From Lachnospiraceae bacterium (GTDB lineage Bacteria > Bacillota > Clostridia > Lachnospirales > Lachnospiraceae): DNA of 64,000 nt. The stretch covers positions 38,912 through 102,911 of the forward strand of contig JAJQDT010000067.1 of NCBI GenBank assembly GCA_021202075.1, written 5' to 3'. The notes under the pieces are model-generated. The model was given only the letters and a program-made list of their open reading frames with translations, had not been told where the DNA came from and ran no database searches. Made by a program: the position numbers and the translations under genes. Below are positions 1 to 7,087 of this stretch, piece after piece (within the stretch, counting starts at the first letter, position 1; every line of letters starts with the position of its first letter).

Positions 1-1063
1 ATTTGGGGAAATACAAGTCCTGCTCCTCTTCCAGCAGGAGGTCCTTAATAATCCCCTGCTCCCAGCGCACCACCCAGGGGGTAATGGAATGCTGGACGAA
101 ATCAATGCCCTGGTGTTCAATATTGGAAAACGTGGCGTGTTCCAGATCCTGCACCAGATGCGGCGGCACACGGAAAATCCGGCAGATTTCAGCCACGCTG
201 AATTTACGTGTCTCCAAAAACTGCGAATCCTCCGGAGGGAGGGAAATTGCTTTGTAGTGCATGTCCTCCTCCAGCACTGCCACCTTGTGGGCATTGGATG
301 CCCCGCCGTAAGCGATATCCCATGCCTCCCGCACCCGCTCCGGATTTTTCAGGACACCGGGGTGTTCAAGGACGCCGCTGGGCTGGGCACCGTTCCGGAA
401 GAATGCGGAGCCGTATTTTTCCACAGCAATGGCACTGCCCAAGCTGTTCTTCATCATGGCAATCGGGCTGAACCCCACAAGCCCGTTGAACCCCATGCCT
501 GGGATATGGAGGATTTCCTCCCGTTTGAAGTAATAATCCTTTCCGGTCTCGCCCGCCTTGTCATCTTCATAAGCATGGTAGACATAAAAAATCTGCCCCT
601 GCTCATCCCTGTCCACTTCCACGAACTGCGGCTGCAGCGGGTATAGCCCAATGATCTGGTTTTTCCCATCTCTTACAATCTGCGCGTAAGCATTGCCCCA
701 CAGCAGAAGGTGCATCGTCATGGACTCCCGGAAGCTAAAGCTTGTCATCTCCGGATTGGGCTGCCGGTATAAAATCTTGTACAGCGGGTGGTCGGTCGCT
801 TTTTCCTTGGAATCCCCGTCCTTATACCGGTAAAGATGGAGCGGCAGGCCTGCCACCGTTTCAGAAAGAAGCCTGACACAGGCATATACTGTGGCGATCT
901 GGAGGGATGAATGCTCATCCACCCGTTCCCCGCTGTCTGCCATCCCAAACATAAATGTGCTGGCAGAGCTGCGGACGCTGTCCTGGATATCCGGCAGCCC
1001 TTCCTTCGTCTCCGGAGCATCCCTCGGCCTCCCGGTAATCCCAAGCCAATCAAATAATTTCAT
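1..1063 (-). CDS. Phage portal protein, HK97 type (partial, C-terminus outside window)
   Basis: Open frame on the minus strand from ATG at 1063 to the window edge with no stop, 354 codons visible. It begins MKLFDWLGITGRP and contains the hallmarks of HK97-type portals: YACVRLLSETVAGLPLHLYR near residue 55, LLLWGNAYAQI near 120, GFNGLVGFSPI near 195 and EICRIFRVPPHLV near 300. The portal forms the dodecameric DNA gate at the capsid vertex and docks the terminase. A GAGG ribosome site precedes the start, and the gene lies 15 bases downstream of the large terminase, the standard packaging order. Because the stop is missing, the true length is unknown. Confidence 0.93.
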   Translation of the reverse strand, partial: MKLFDWLGITGRPRDAPETKEGLPDIQDSVRSSASTFMFGMADSGERVDEHSSLQIATVYACVRLLSETVAGLPLHLYRYKDGDSKEKATDHPLYKILYRQPNPEMTSFSFRESMTMHLLLWGNAYAQIVRDGKNQIIGLYPLQPQFVEVDRDEQGQIFYVYHAYEDDKAGETGKDYYFKREEILHIPGMGFNGLVGFSPIAMMKNSLGSAIAVEKYGSAFFRNGAQPSGVLEHPGVLKNPERVREAWDIAYGGASNAHKVAVLEEDMHYKAISLPPEDSQFLETRKFSVAEICRIFRVPPHLVQDLEHATFSNIEHQGIDFVQHSITPWVVRWEQGIIKDLLLEEEQDLYFPK

Positions 1064-1078
1064 CTCGTGCCTCCTCGT

Positions 1079-2701
1079 CTACAAAATGAACATATCGCGG
1101 GTGTCATAGACGCTGCCCTGCTCCTCATGCCGGATGCAGCGGTCCAGTGCCATGATTGCTGCCACGATGCCGTCAATCTTCTCCGGGGACTTCCTCTTCG
1201 TCGGCTTAATGTTGCCAGCCGGGTCCGTCTCAACAACAACGTTTCCTGCCATCCATCTCAAAACCGGATGCCCGCCGTGGATGATTTCGCCCTTCATCAG
1301 CAGTTCATAAAACGCTTTGGTAGCCGGGCTCATATCTTTGAACCCCTGCCCGAAAGGTATGACCGCAAATTCCTCACCCTCAAGGTGCTGAACCATTTCC
1401 ACAGCTCCCCACCGGTCAAACGCGATTTCCTTAATGTGGTACTTCTTCCCCATCTCATCAATGAAATGTTCAATAAAGCCGTAGTCAATCACATTCCCCT
1501 CGGTTGCCAGCATATACCCCTGTTTTACCCAGACATCATAAGGAACCGAAGCCCTCCGCACCCTCTGGGGGATAGTATCTTCCGGCACCCACATGAACGG
1601 CAGGATGATATATTTCTCATCCGGGGTCCTCGGCGGGAATACCAGGACAAAAGCCGTGATATCCTCCGAACTGGACAGGTCAAGCCCGCCGTAGCAGTCG
1701 CGCCCCTCCAGCGATTTCAAATCAATCGGTTCACTCCCCTGGTCGTAGATATGCTCCGGAATCCACCGGACGGTCGATGCCACCCACTGGTCAAGGCGGA
1801 GCTGTCTAAACAGGTTCTCCTCCGCCGGGTTTGCCTTGGCATCCCGGAACGCATCCCTCATACGGTCCACCGGAATGGTAATATCCAGCGATGGGTTTGC
1901 CTTATACCAGTTCGACTCATCCGACCAGTCGTCATCGTCTCCAATGCCGTAAATCACCGGGTAGAAAGTCGGGTCAACCCTCCGCCCTTCCAGGATGTCC
2001 TTTGCCTTGGTGTGTACCTCAAAGCCGATGCTGTTTCGGTCCGTACCCGCCGTAGTGATAATGAAACTCAGCGGATTCTGGCGTGCGTCAGACGCGCCCT
2101 TGGTCAGAACATCATACAGAGCCCTTGTCGGGAGCGAATGCAGTTCATCAAATACCAGACCTGATACATTCAGGCCGTGCTTGGTATTCACTTCTGCAGA
2201 CAGCACCTGGTAGTAACCGGCAAGCGGATAATTGACCAGGCGCTTTTGGGCAGTCATGATCTTGCTCCGCTTTAACAGCGTCTTGTTCTGCTCCACCATC
2301 CGCTTTGCCACATCAAAGACGATGCTTGCCTGCTGGCGGTCGGAAGCTGCCCCGTAAACCTCCGGTGAAGCCTCCCCGTCCGCATACAGGAGGTACAGCG
2401 CGATTGCAGCCGCAAGTTCACTTTTCCCGTTCTTCTTTGGGATCTCCACAAAGGCTGTGCGGAACTGCCTGGTCCCGTCCGCTTTCACGATCCCGAAGAC
2501 ATCCCGGACAATCTGTTCCTGCCACGGCAGAAGCCAGAAGCGTTTCCCTGCCCACTTTGACTTTGTGTGGCAGAGCTGTTCAATAAAATTCACTGCCTTG
2601 TCGCCCTTCTTCTTCTCATAATGGGAAGTCGGCAGCATAAACCGGCTTGGCTTATAATCTTTCAGTTTCGGATAATTTACCGGACGCATCTCATCCATCA
2701 T
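1079..2701 (-). CDS. Phage terminase large subunit
   Basis: ATPase-nuclease motor that pumps phage DNA into the prohead through the portal. About 540 residues, normal for the family. The N-terminal ATPase has a Walker A-like loop (KKNGKSELAAAIALYLL), a Walker B motif with catalytic acid (GLVFDELHSL) and a coupling motif (SFIITTAGTD). The C-terminal nuclease begins at YGGLDLSSSEDITAFV, with a metal-binding Asp, and continues through AFDRWGAVEM and EKIDGIVAAIMAL. It overlaps the end of the small terminase. The start is ambiguous: GTG 2707 is followed by ATG at 2704, 2701 and 2698 behind AAGGGG; 2701 has workable spacing. Confidence 0.95.
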   Translation of the reverse strand: MMDEMRPVNYPKLKDYKPSRFMLPTSHYEKKKGDKAVNFIEQLCHTKSKWAGKRFWLLPWQEQIVRDVFGIVKADGTRQFRTAFVEIPKKNGKSELAAAIALYLLYADGEASPEVYGAASDRQQASIVFDVAKRMVEQNKTLLKRSKIMTAQKRLVNYPLAGYYQVLSAEVNTKHGLNVSGLVFDELHSLPTRALYDVLTKGASDARQNPLSFIITTAGTDRNSIGFEVHTKAKDILEGRRVDPTFYPVIYGIGDDDDWSDESNWYKANPSLDITIPVDRMRDAFRDAKANPAEENLFRQLRLDQWVASTVRWIPEHIYDQGSEPIDLKSLEGRDCYGGLDLSSSEDITAFVLVFPPRTPDEKYIILPFMWVPEDTIPQRVRRASVPYDVWVKQGYMLATEGNVIDYGFIEHFIDEMGKKYHIKEIAFDRWGAVEMVQHLEGEEFAVIPFGQGFKDMSPATKAFYELLMKGEIIHGGHPVLRWMAGNVVVETDPAGNIKPTKRKSPEKIDGIVAAIMALDRCIRHEEQGSVYDTRDMFIL

Positions 2702-3170
2702 CATCACCCCTTAACAGCTTCTCCATCTCATCTGTCGTGTCCGCCTGAATCTCCGACGCAACAATCCTGCTCCGTGCCGCGGGCGTCAGCCCAAACTGCT
2801 CCGCAAATTTCTCCATCAGCTTCAGATAGGTCTGTGCAATGGAAACCTGCGGTACCTGCTGCAGATACCCGGACGGCGTCCGGACAATCGTGCCGTGCTG
2901 GGTCAGGAATTCCTCTGCCTCCTTGTAGCGCGCCCATGACTGGCAGTAGCCAGCGAAGGCAGTCATATCAACTTCGGTGAGGATGCCCAGCGCCTCCATC
3001 TGCTTTGAAAGCCGACGCCACTCCTTCTTTGCTTCCTTCTCCAGCCACTTGGGGCACGGCGGAGCTTTCCGTTCCGGCTTCGGTTCGTTTTCGTTCAACG
3101 GGCGTTTGCCCGGATTGCCTTCCAGTTCTTTAATGACTGTTGGCGTTGGTTTTCTTCCTCTGGTCGCCAT
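2691..3170 (-). CDS. Phage terminase small subunit, P27 family
   Basis: DNA-recognition subunit of the packaging machine. The conserved N-terminus MATRGRKPTPTVIKELEGNP with GKRPLNENEP is characteristic of P27-type small terminases, followed by a helical region (WLEKEAKKEWRRLSKQMEALGIL, then an EVDMTAFAGYCQSWARY segment). The frame is open upstream to 3290, but ATG 3170 matches the family start and has AAGGG upstream. About 159 residues. It overlaps the large subunit by a few bases, so the two are translationally coupled. Confidence 0.9.
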   Translation of the reverse strand: MATRGRKPTPTVIKELEGNPGKRPLNENEPKPERKAPPCPKWLEKEAKKEWRRLSKQMEALGILTEVDMTAFAGYCQSWARYKEAEEFLTQHGTIVRTPSGYLQQVPQVSIAQTYLKLMEKFAEQFGLTPAARSRIVASEIQADTTDEMEKLLRGDDDG

Positions 3171-3258
3171 ACCTTCTTCCCTTTCTCCAAAAATGGACAA
3201 AATAAAAGAGCCTCGTTCGAAGCCCTGCCAAAATCTATATTCACCGGTTTCAGTTCCT

Positions 3259-3438
3259 TCAGAAGAACTGGAACGCCGTGTCATCATCAATCCAATTACG
3301 TGTCCCGTCCGCCTCCGTCATCAATGCGTGTTCCGCATCGACCAGAGAGACCACGCCGTCCGAGTCGTATACACCATCAAATTCCTCGGTGTGCATGTGC
3401 AGCCTGTCCCCTGTCTTCAGCTTCCTGTAATCGACCAT
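3259..3438 (-). CDS. Small acidic phage protein, unknown function
   Basis: A 59-codon frame starting MVDYRKLKTGDRLHMHTEEF and ending WIDDDTAFQFF. It has a textbook GGAGG site seven bases upstream of ATG 3438, sits in line with its neighbours and has no alternative gene on the other strand. It contains Asp/Glu-rich segments and no cysteines, membrane segment or recognised motif. The first 25 residues (KLKTGDRLHM) suggest a small beta fold, but I do not recognise a family. Confidence 0.7.
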   Translation of the reverse strand: MVDYRKLKTGDRLHMHTEEFDGVYDSDGVVSLVDAEHALMTEADGTRNWIDDDTAFQFF

Positions 3439-3487
3439 ATCTATCCTCCATACGAGGCACAGCCCCGGCAGGCTGTGTTCCCGCTTC

Positions 3488-3715
3488 TCATAAGCTTTCT
3501 GCGTATGCCCTTGCTTCCTTCAAGGTTCCTCCGAAAAGTGTACACCAACCGGCTGCCCCGAGCCTTGTGCCATCCTCTGCGTAGTCTGCGCAAAGCCCAA
3601 TGACCTGGTATTCACCGGTCGGCATCCATTTGGTCAGCTGGATTTTTTCAATCTCGTGTTTCCCTACCTTCTTTGCTCCTCTTGCCAGTTCCTTTTCCTC
3701 GCCTAATCTCATCAT
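3488..3715 (-). CDS. Small phage protein, unknown function
   Basis: About 75 residues from ATG 3715, preceded by GGAGG with eight bases of spacing. The frame is open further upstream, but that extension lacks a ribosome site. The protein starts MMRLGEEKELARGAKKVGKH and contains YQVIGLCADYAEDGTRLGAAGWCTLFGGTLKEA in pieces, suggesting a compact alpha/beta fold. It belongs to the accessory block of very small genes between the methylases and the terminase. No family recognised. Confidence 0.7.
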   Translation of the reverse strand: MMRLGEEKELARGAKKVGKHEIEKIQLTKWMPTGEYQVIGLCADYAEDGTRLGAAGWCTLFGGTLKEARAYAESL

Positions 3716-3876
3716 TGCCGTGTCCTCCTTGTTTTGGGGTGTTCCCCCGTTCGTTATGAGCATATTAACTCTCATTCCCCTCTATATCCAGTCAATTATG
3801 GGTCATATGCTGCACAAAGATTCGCAGAGGACAAGCTGGGGGATCTGTCGGTATTACACATCCCCAGCCTCTGATT

Positions 3877-4062
3877 TCACTCAACATAAAGTTCTGAAAG
3901 ATTTCCATCCTCACCCGTCACAGAACCTTCAATCCCGAAAATTTCCCCCGTCGCATCGCTTATCACGCAGTCCTCCACGTAATACCTGCTTTCGAGATGG
4001 AAGATTCCCTGGTCAGTCGTTAGCCGGCCATTGTCATTGCTGTAAACCTTTGGCGTCATCAT
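3877..4062 (-). CDS. Small phage protein, unknown function
   Basis: 61 residues, MMTPKVYSNDNGRLTTDQGI through FGIEGSVTGEDG and a short acidic tail. Behind GGTGGGAAG. Rich in beta-type residues (FHLESRYYVEDCVI) and acidic. It ends 10 bases before the next operon member's coding strand begins upstream, consistent with one transcript. No recognised domain. Confidence 0.65.
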   Translation of the reverse strand: MMTPKVYSNDNGRLTTDQGIFHLESRYYVEDCVISDATGEIFGIEGSVTGEDGNLSELYVE

Positions 4063-4071
4063 CTTCCCACC

Positions 4072-4512
4072 TCAGTTGACTTTGAACAGGTAGCCGTGGG
4101 CTTTCTCGTAGCCCTCACCGCCGAAATTACTGTACTGGCTGTTGATTTCAACAATTCCCTCCAGCGTGCAGCCATTCTGCGTGAACAGCCATGCGGTTTC
4201 TACTGCGCTCGACCATGTGGAGCTGAAGGTGAAATGCGTAATGCCAAAGCTACGGAAGCGGCTGACCATCGGCTCCACATCCCTGTCCCAGATGCATTCT
4301 GAAACATCAATGTACTCGTTGCCCCTCTCCTTCGCGTCCTTGTACATGTTAAACATCCGGTTGTACCCTTCCGGCTTGTCAGCCATCGAGTCAAGCAGCC
4401 CCCTGACCTTCTGTCTTGCTGCCTCTTTCCCAGCCTCATCCGCTGCCGAATCGTATTCAGCCTCGCAAACCTTGTAAGTTTCATATTCCTGTGCAAAATT
4501 GTTCTGAATCAT
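4072..4512 (-). CDS. Phage accessory protein, unknown function
   Basis: 146 residues from ATG 4512 (MIQNNFAQEYETYK), chosen because GGAGG lies eight bases upstream; the frame is open to 4557. The N-terminal two-thirds is helical and charged (EAEYDSAADEAGKEAARQKV, YNRMFNMYKDAKERG). The C-terminal third carries a hydrophobic beta pattern (ITHFTFSSTWSSAVETAWLF, then a GYEKAHGYLFKV end). Similar short proteins are common in gut Clostridia phages and conjugative elements next to DUF4314 and DUF5049 genes; the role is unknown. Confidence 0.7.
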   Translation of the reverse strand: MIQNNFAQEYETYKVCEAEYDSAADEAGKEAARQKVRGLLDSMADKPEGYNRMFNMYKDAKERGNEYIDVSECIWDRDVEPMVSRFRSFGITHFTFSSTWSSAVETAWLFTQNGCTLEGIVEINSQYSNFGGEGYEKAHGYLFKVN

Positions 4513-4698
4513 GGTGTGTCCTCCTATTTTCCGGCCTCTGCCTTTTGGTATGTACATCTTACCGCCATCTGCGGAGGATATCCAGTCATATTAAAATCAT
4601 AAAGTACACGATCTTTCAGGCTGTCAACGGCAGGAAAATTGTGTATTATACAACGTGGAACAGGCTCCCGAAGGAGCCGCCCCGCTGTAGCGTTCGTC

Positions 4699-4887
4699 TT
4701 AGGATTCTTCGACACCTTCACCTGTCAGGATGAAGTTAGCGTACTCCTTCCTGTGATCCTCCAGATACACCACCAGTTCGTACAAGCCCATCCTGTCAGC
4801 AATCACCTGTACGGCATTCACATCAAACATGTTCGTCTTGCCTGTGTCCCTCACTGCCAGAATCTGATCCCTGATTTTCCCTGTCAT
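4699..4887 (-). CDS. DUF5049-like small protein
   Basis: 62 residues from ATG 4887, with GGGAGG seven bases upstream and the stop of the previous gene two bases away. The sequence MTGKIRDQILAVRDTGKTNM followed by FDVNAVQVIADRMGLYELV matches my memory of DUF5049, a small phage family of unknown function. The next gene upstream (to 5603) begins with a diverged copy of the same domain, so the pair probably arose by tandem duplication. Confidence 0.75.
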   Translation of the reverse strand: MTGKIRDQILAVRDTGKTNMFDVNAVQVIADRMGLYELVVYLEDHRKEYANFILTGEGVEES

Positions 4888-4889
4888 CG

Positions 4890-5603
4890 TCAATCCTCCC
4901 CACCTTCTTCTTCATCGTCTTTGAAGAACCGGATTTCCAGGGAGGTAATTTCGCCGTCGTGATTCCGTTCTGCGAACACAGGGTATTCGCCGTCCCCATC
5001 GCCGGAAGAGCTGAAGAAGCATCCCTCTTCCAGATAAGTATCCCTGCCATTCATCTCTTCACACAGGCGGCTCCACTCCTCATCGCTGTAATCCGGCTTA
5101 TTGTGGAAGAACCCCGCCAGCCCAGCGTCCACGCCGATGGTGCCGATTTTTTCAAAGACCTGCCTCGTGGACGCGTTGCCGCCCAAGTAAATCCCGATGG
5201 TAAGGACGCGGTTTGCGTCCTCCGGGTTTTTGGCGTTTTCATCCTTGCGGATGAAGCAGCCGTACTTCCCTTCTGCAATCTTCACATCGTTCATCCGGCA
5301 CCGGACATCCCGGTCATAACAGGGATCGGTGATATCTACGCTGCCATGGAAGTCCATCATGCCAGCCACATGGAAGTACTGCGGGATGTGAATCTTCTCC
5401 TTCGCCACCGCTTCCTCGAAGGCCCTGTCCGTTTCCCCCGTGTCGATGTAGGCAACGTACTCCTCCAGATGATTATTCATGAACTCGACCAGTTCACTGT
5501 GGCCGAGATCCTCCGCCATCCAGCGCACTCCATTGATATCGTGCATGTCTGCGACGTCAATGAAGCGGATGTCTAAAATCTGCTCCTTAATTTTCTCTGT
5601 CAT
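4890..5603 (-). CDS. Two-domain protein: DUF5049-like N-terminus plus DUF4241-like C-terminus
   Basis: 237 residues. Start ATG 5603 is preferred because GGAGG is seven bases upstream; ATG 5609 lies one base from that site. Residues 1-55 (MTEKIKEQILDIRFIDVADM, then HDINGVRWMAEDLGHSELVEF) parallel the neighbouring DUF5049-like gene. Residues about 75-237 resemble DUF4241: a DITDPCYDRD motif, GTIGVDAGLAGFFHNKPDY, and SSSGDGDGEYPVFAERN near the end. Neither domain has an assigned function. The domain assignments rest on motif memory and need a profile search. Confidence 0.65.
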   Translation of the reverse strand: MTEKIKEQILDIRFIDVADMHDINGVRWMAEDLGHSELVEFMNNHLEEYVAYIDTGETDRAFEEAVAKEKIHIPQYFHVAGMMDFHGSVDITDPCYDRDVRCRMNDVKIAEGKYGCFIRKDENAKNPEDANRVLTIGIYLGGNASTRQVFEKIGTIGVDAGLAGFFHNKPDYSDEEWSRLCEEMNGRDTYLEEGCFFSSSGDGDGEYPVFAERNHDGEITSLEIRFFKDDEEEGGED

Positions 5604-5614
5604 CTTCATCCCTC

Positions 5615-6010
5615 CTAGTCTGTGCAAAGGCTCCTTCCCATCACAAGCTCTGCGTAAATTTTCGAGTATCGGCTGCACTCGCTGGAATCGGGGTCGCAGC
5701 CCATCATTGCCTGCAGGAAGAACTCCCGTGCCTTCTGGCGGCTCGTCCACTCCTCCTTCTGCCCGTAGCAGATGGTGGTTGCCTCCACCTTTGCCACCTC
5801 GTCCTCACCGTAGATGACGTTCAGGTGACTGCCGTTATCCCACGCCATTACCAGGCTGGCCGTATCGTCCACTGCTGTCACGGTTCCGAACGTTCCGATT
5901 GGGGGTGCCTGGACATCCTTCATCCTCATCAGGCACACCCTTGTGCCGGAGGGGTACTGTTTCCGTACCCGCTCCACAATCTCCTGCCTTGGAAATCTCA
6001 TGTTACTCAT
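5615..6010 (-). CDS. DUF4314-containing phage protein
   Basis: 131 residues from ATG 6010 behind GGAGGTGG. The first 75 residues (MRFPRQEIVERVRKQYPSGT, then RVCLMRMKDVQAPPIGTFGTV and VMAWDNGSHLNVIYGED) are the small beta-barrel DUF4314 domain common in Clostridia phages. The last 45 residues (SRQKAREFFLQAMMGCDPDS and SECSRYSKIYAELVMG) form a separate helical segment. It overlaps the gene upstream by eight bases. Function unknown. Confidence 0.8.
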   Translation of the reverse strand: MSNMRFPRQEIVERVRKQYPSGTRVCLMRMKDVQAPPIGTFGTVTAVDDTASLVMAWDNGSHLNVIYGEDEVAKVEATTICYGQKEEWTSRQKAREFFLQAMMGCDPDSSECSRYSKIYAELVMGRSLCTD

Positions 6011-6890
6011 TCTCTGCCACCTCCGTTTCTGCATCCTGCCCTTCCGTATTCTCCTGCTCCGCTGCAGCCGCAGCTTTCGCGGCTTTCAGCGCATCCCTTT
6101 TCTGCTTTTCCTTCGCTTTGAACTTCTCGGCATCCTCTTCCGTGCGAAATGCGGAATTTCCGTCCAGGTTTTCCAGGAGGATTTTTCTTGCCTCCTTGTA
6201 CTCGCTTCCACCCATGCCAAGCCGCAGGAGCCAGATCCGGAAAGCATACTTCTCGTTTTCTGCTGTGGTTCTTTTCGGCTGGATGCGCTTCTGCGTCAGC
6301 GCCATCTTGTTCATCAGGGCTGTGAGTTCTGTGCAAACCTTCATGTGGTCGGCATCCATCCCCTCGGCAAATCCCTCGAAGACTACCTTCTCCGGCGTAA
6401 TCGTCAGCCCGCTGATCGACAAACCGTGTTCATCCTCGTAAGCAGCGACCGCCTTGCGGAACTCAAGGGTGGAAACTATGCAATCCTCATTCTTCAGCGA
6501 TTCCACCAGCCCCTCATCTACCTCAAAGTGTGAGCCGATGGCTTTGTTGATCAGCGGTCCCCTGCTGTAAAGCAGGTTGATGAGGTTGCGCAGTGATGTC
6601 CCCGTGTGGTGTGCGGCAGGAAAAGCGACTTTCAATGCAAGCGGTTCATCCTCCTCTTCCCCGCCAAGGTCAGCCCTCACAATCAGGCCTTCCTCCATCA
6701 GCGTTTCCAGGATATCCCTGTCGATGTTCTCTTCCTCAATGGTCAGGGCACCGTCCTTCTCGACCGTAAAAAGGCCAATTTCGTAAGCGCAGCGGGGAAC
6801 CTTCGTGTAGTTCGCCGGTTTGCCGGTCAGTTCTGAAACCCTCGCGATCAGCTGTTTCTTGTCATTAGTGTTCATTTCAAATCTCATCAT
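6003..6890 (-). CDS. Phage protein of the 'virulence-associated' type, unknown function
   Basis: About 291-295 residues; ATG 6890, 6887 and the internal MNTNDKKQLIARVSELTGKP (6875) are all possible starts. The opening, which continues PANYTKVPRCAYEIGLFTVEKDG, matches proteins often labelled virulence-associated in Clostridia phages. That label carries no demonstrated function. A middle region (SLRNLINLLYSRGPLINKAI) is followed by a positively charged helical tail (EDAEKFKAKEKQKRDALKAA) and an Ala/Glu-rich end. It opens the block of small accessory genes and follows a 197-base gap. Confidence 0.6.
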   Translation of the reverse strand: MMRFEMNTNDKKQLIARVSELTGKPANYTKVPRCAYEIGLFTVEKDGALTIEEENIDRDILETLMEEGLIVRADLGGEEEDEPLALKVAFPAAHHTGTSLRNLINLLYSRGPLINKAIGSHFEVDEGLVESLKNEDCIVSTLEFRKAVAAYEDEHGLSISGLTITPEKVVFEGFAEGMDADHMKVCTELTALMNKMALTQKRIQPKRTTAENEKYAFRIWLLRLGMGGSEYKEARKILLENLDGNSAFRTEEDAEKFKAKEKQKRDALKAAKAAAAAEQENTEGQDAETEVAENE

Positions 6891-7037
6891 AGCGTTTTGC
6901 TCCCTTCGTTTTGGTACTGTAATTAATCACTCTAATCGGCTTAGAAATCCAGTCATTTATCTGCAATGATGAGCGATTCTACGTTATCGACAATTTCCAT
7001 TTCAGAAATTGTGCAGTTTATGTATTCAGGCAGTCCA

Positions 7038-7074
7038 CTGTATCACTGAGTAAAAAGATGCCCCAGTGATACAG
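7038..7074 (-). terminator. Perfect 11-base inverted repeat downstream of the cytosine methylase
   Basis: CTGTATCACTG (7038-7048) and CAGTGATACAG (7064-7074) pair perfectly around a 15-base loop. The hairpin lies 14 bases after the methylase stop. No T-run follows on the minus strand, although the loop contains five T residues, so it may be an RNA-processing or stabilising hairpin rather than a simple intrinsic terminator. Confidence 0.5.
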
Positions 7075-7087
7075 CAGACCCTGTATT

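Noticed and set aside
1067..2164. Long plus-strand frame (365 codons) opposite the large terminase
   Set aside because: Shadow of the minus-strand gene; no ribosome site, Arg/Pro/His-rich composition.
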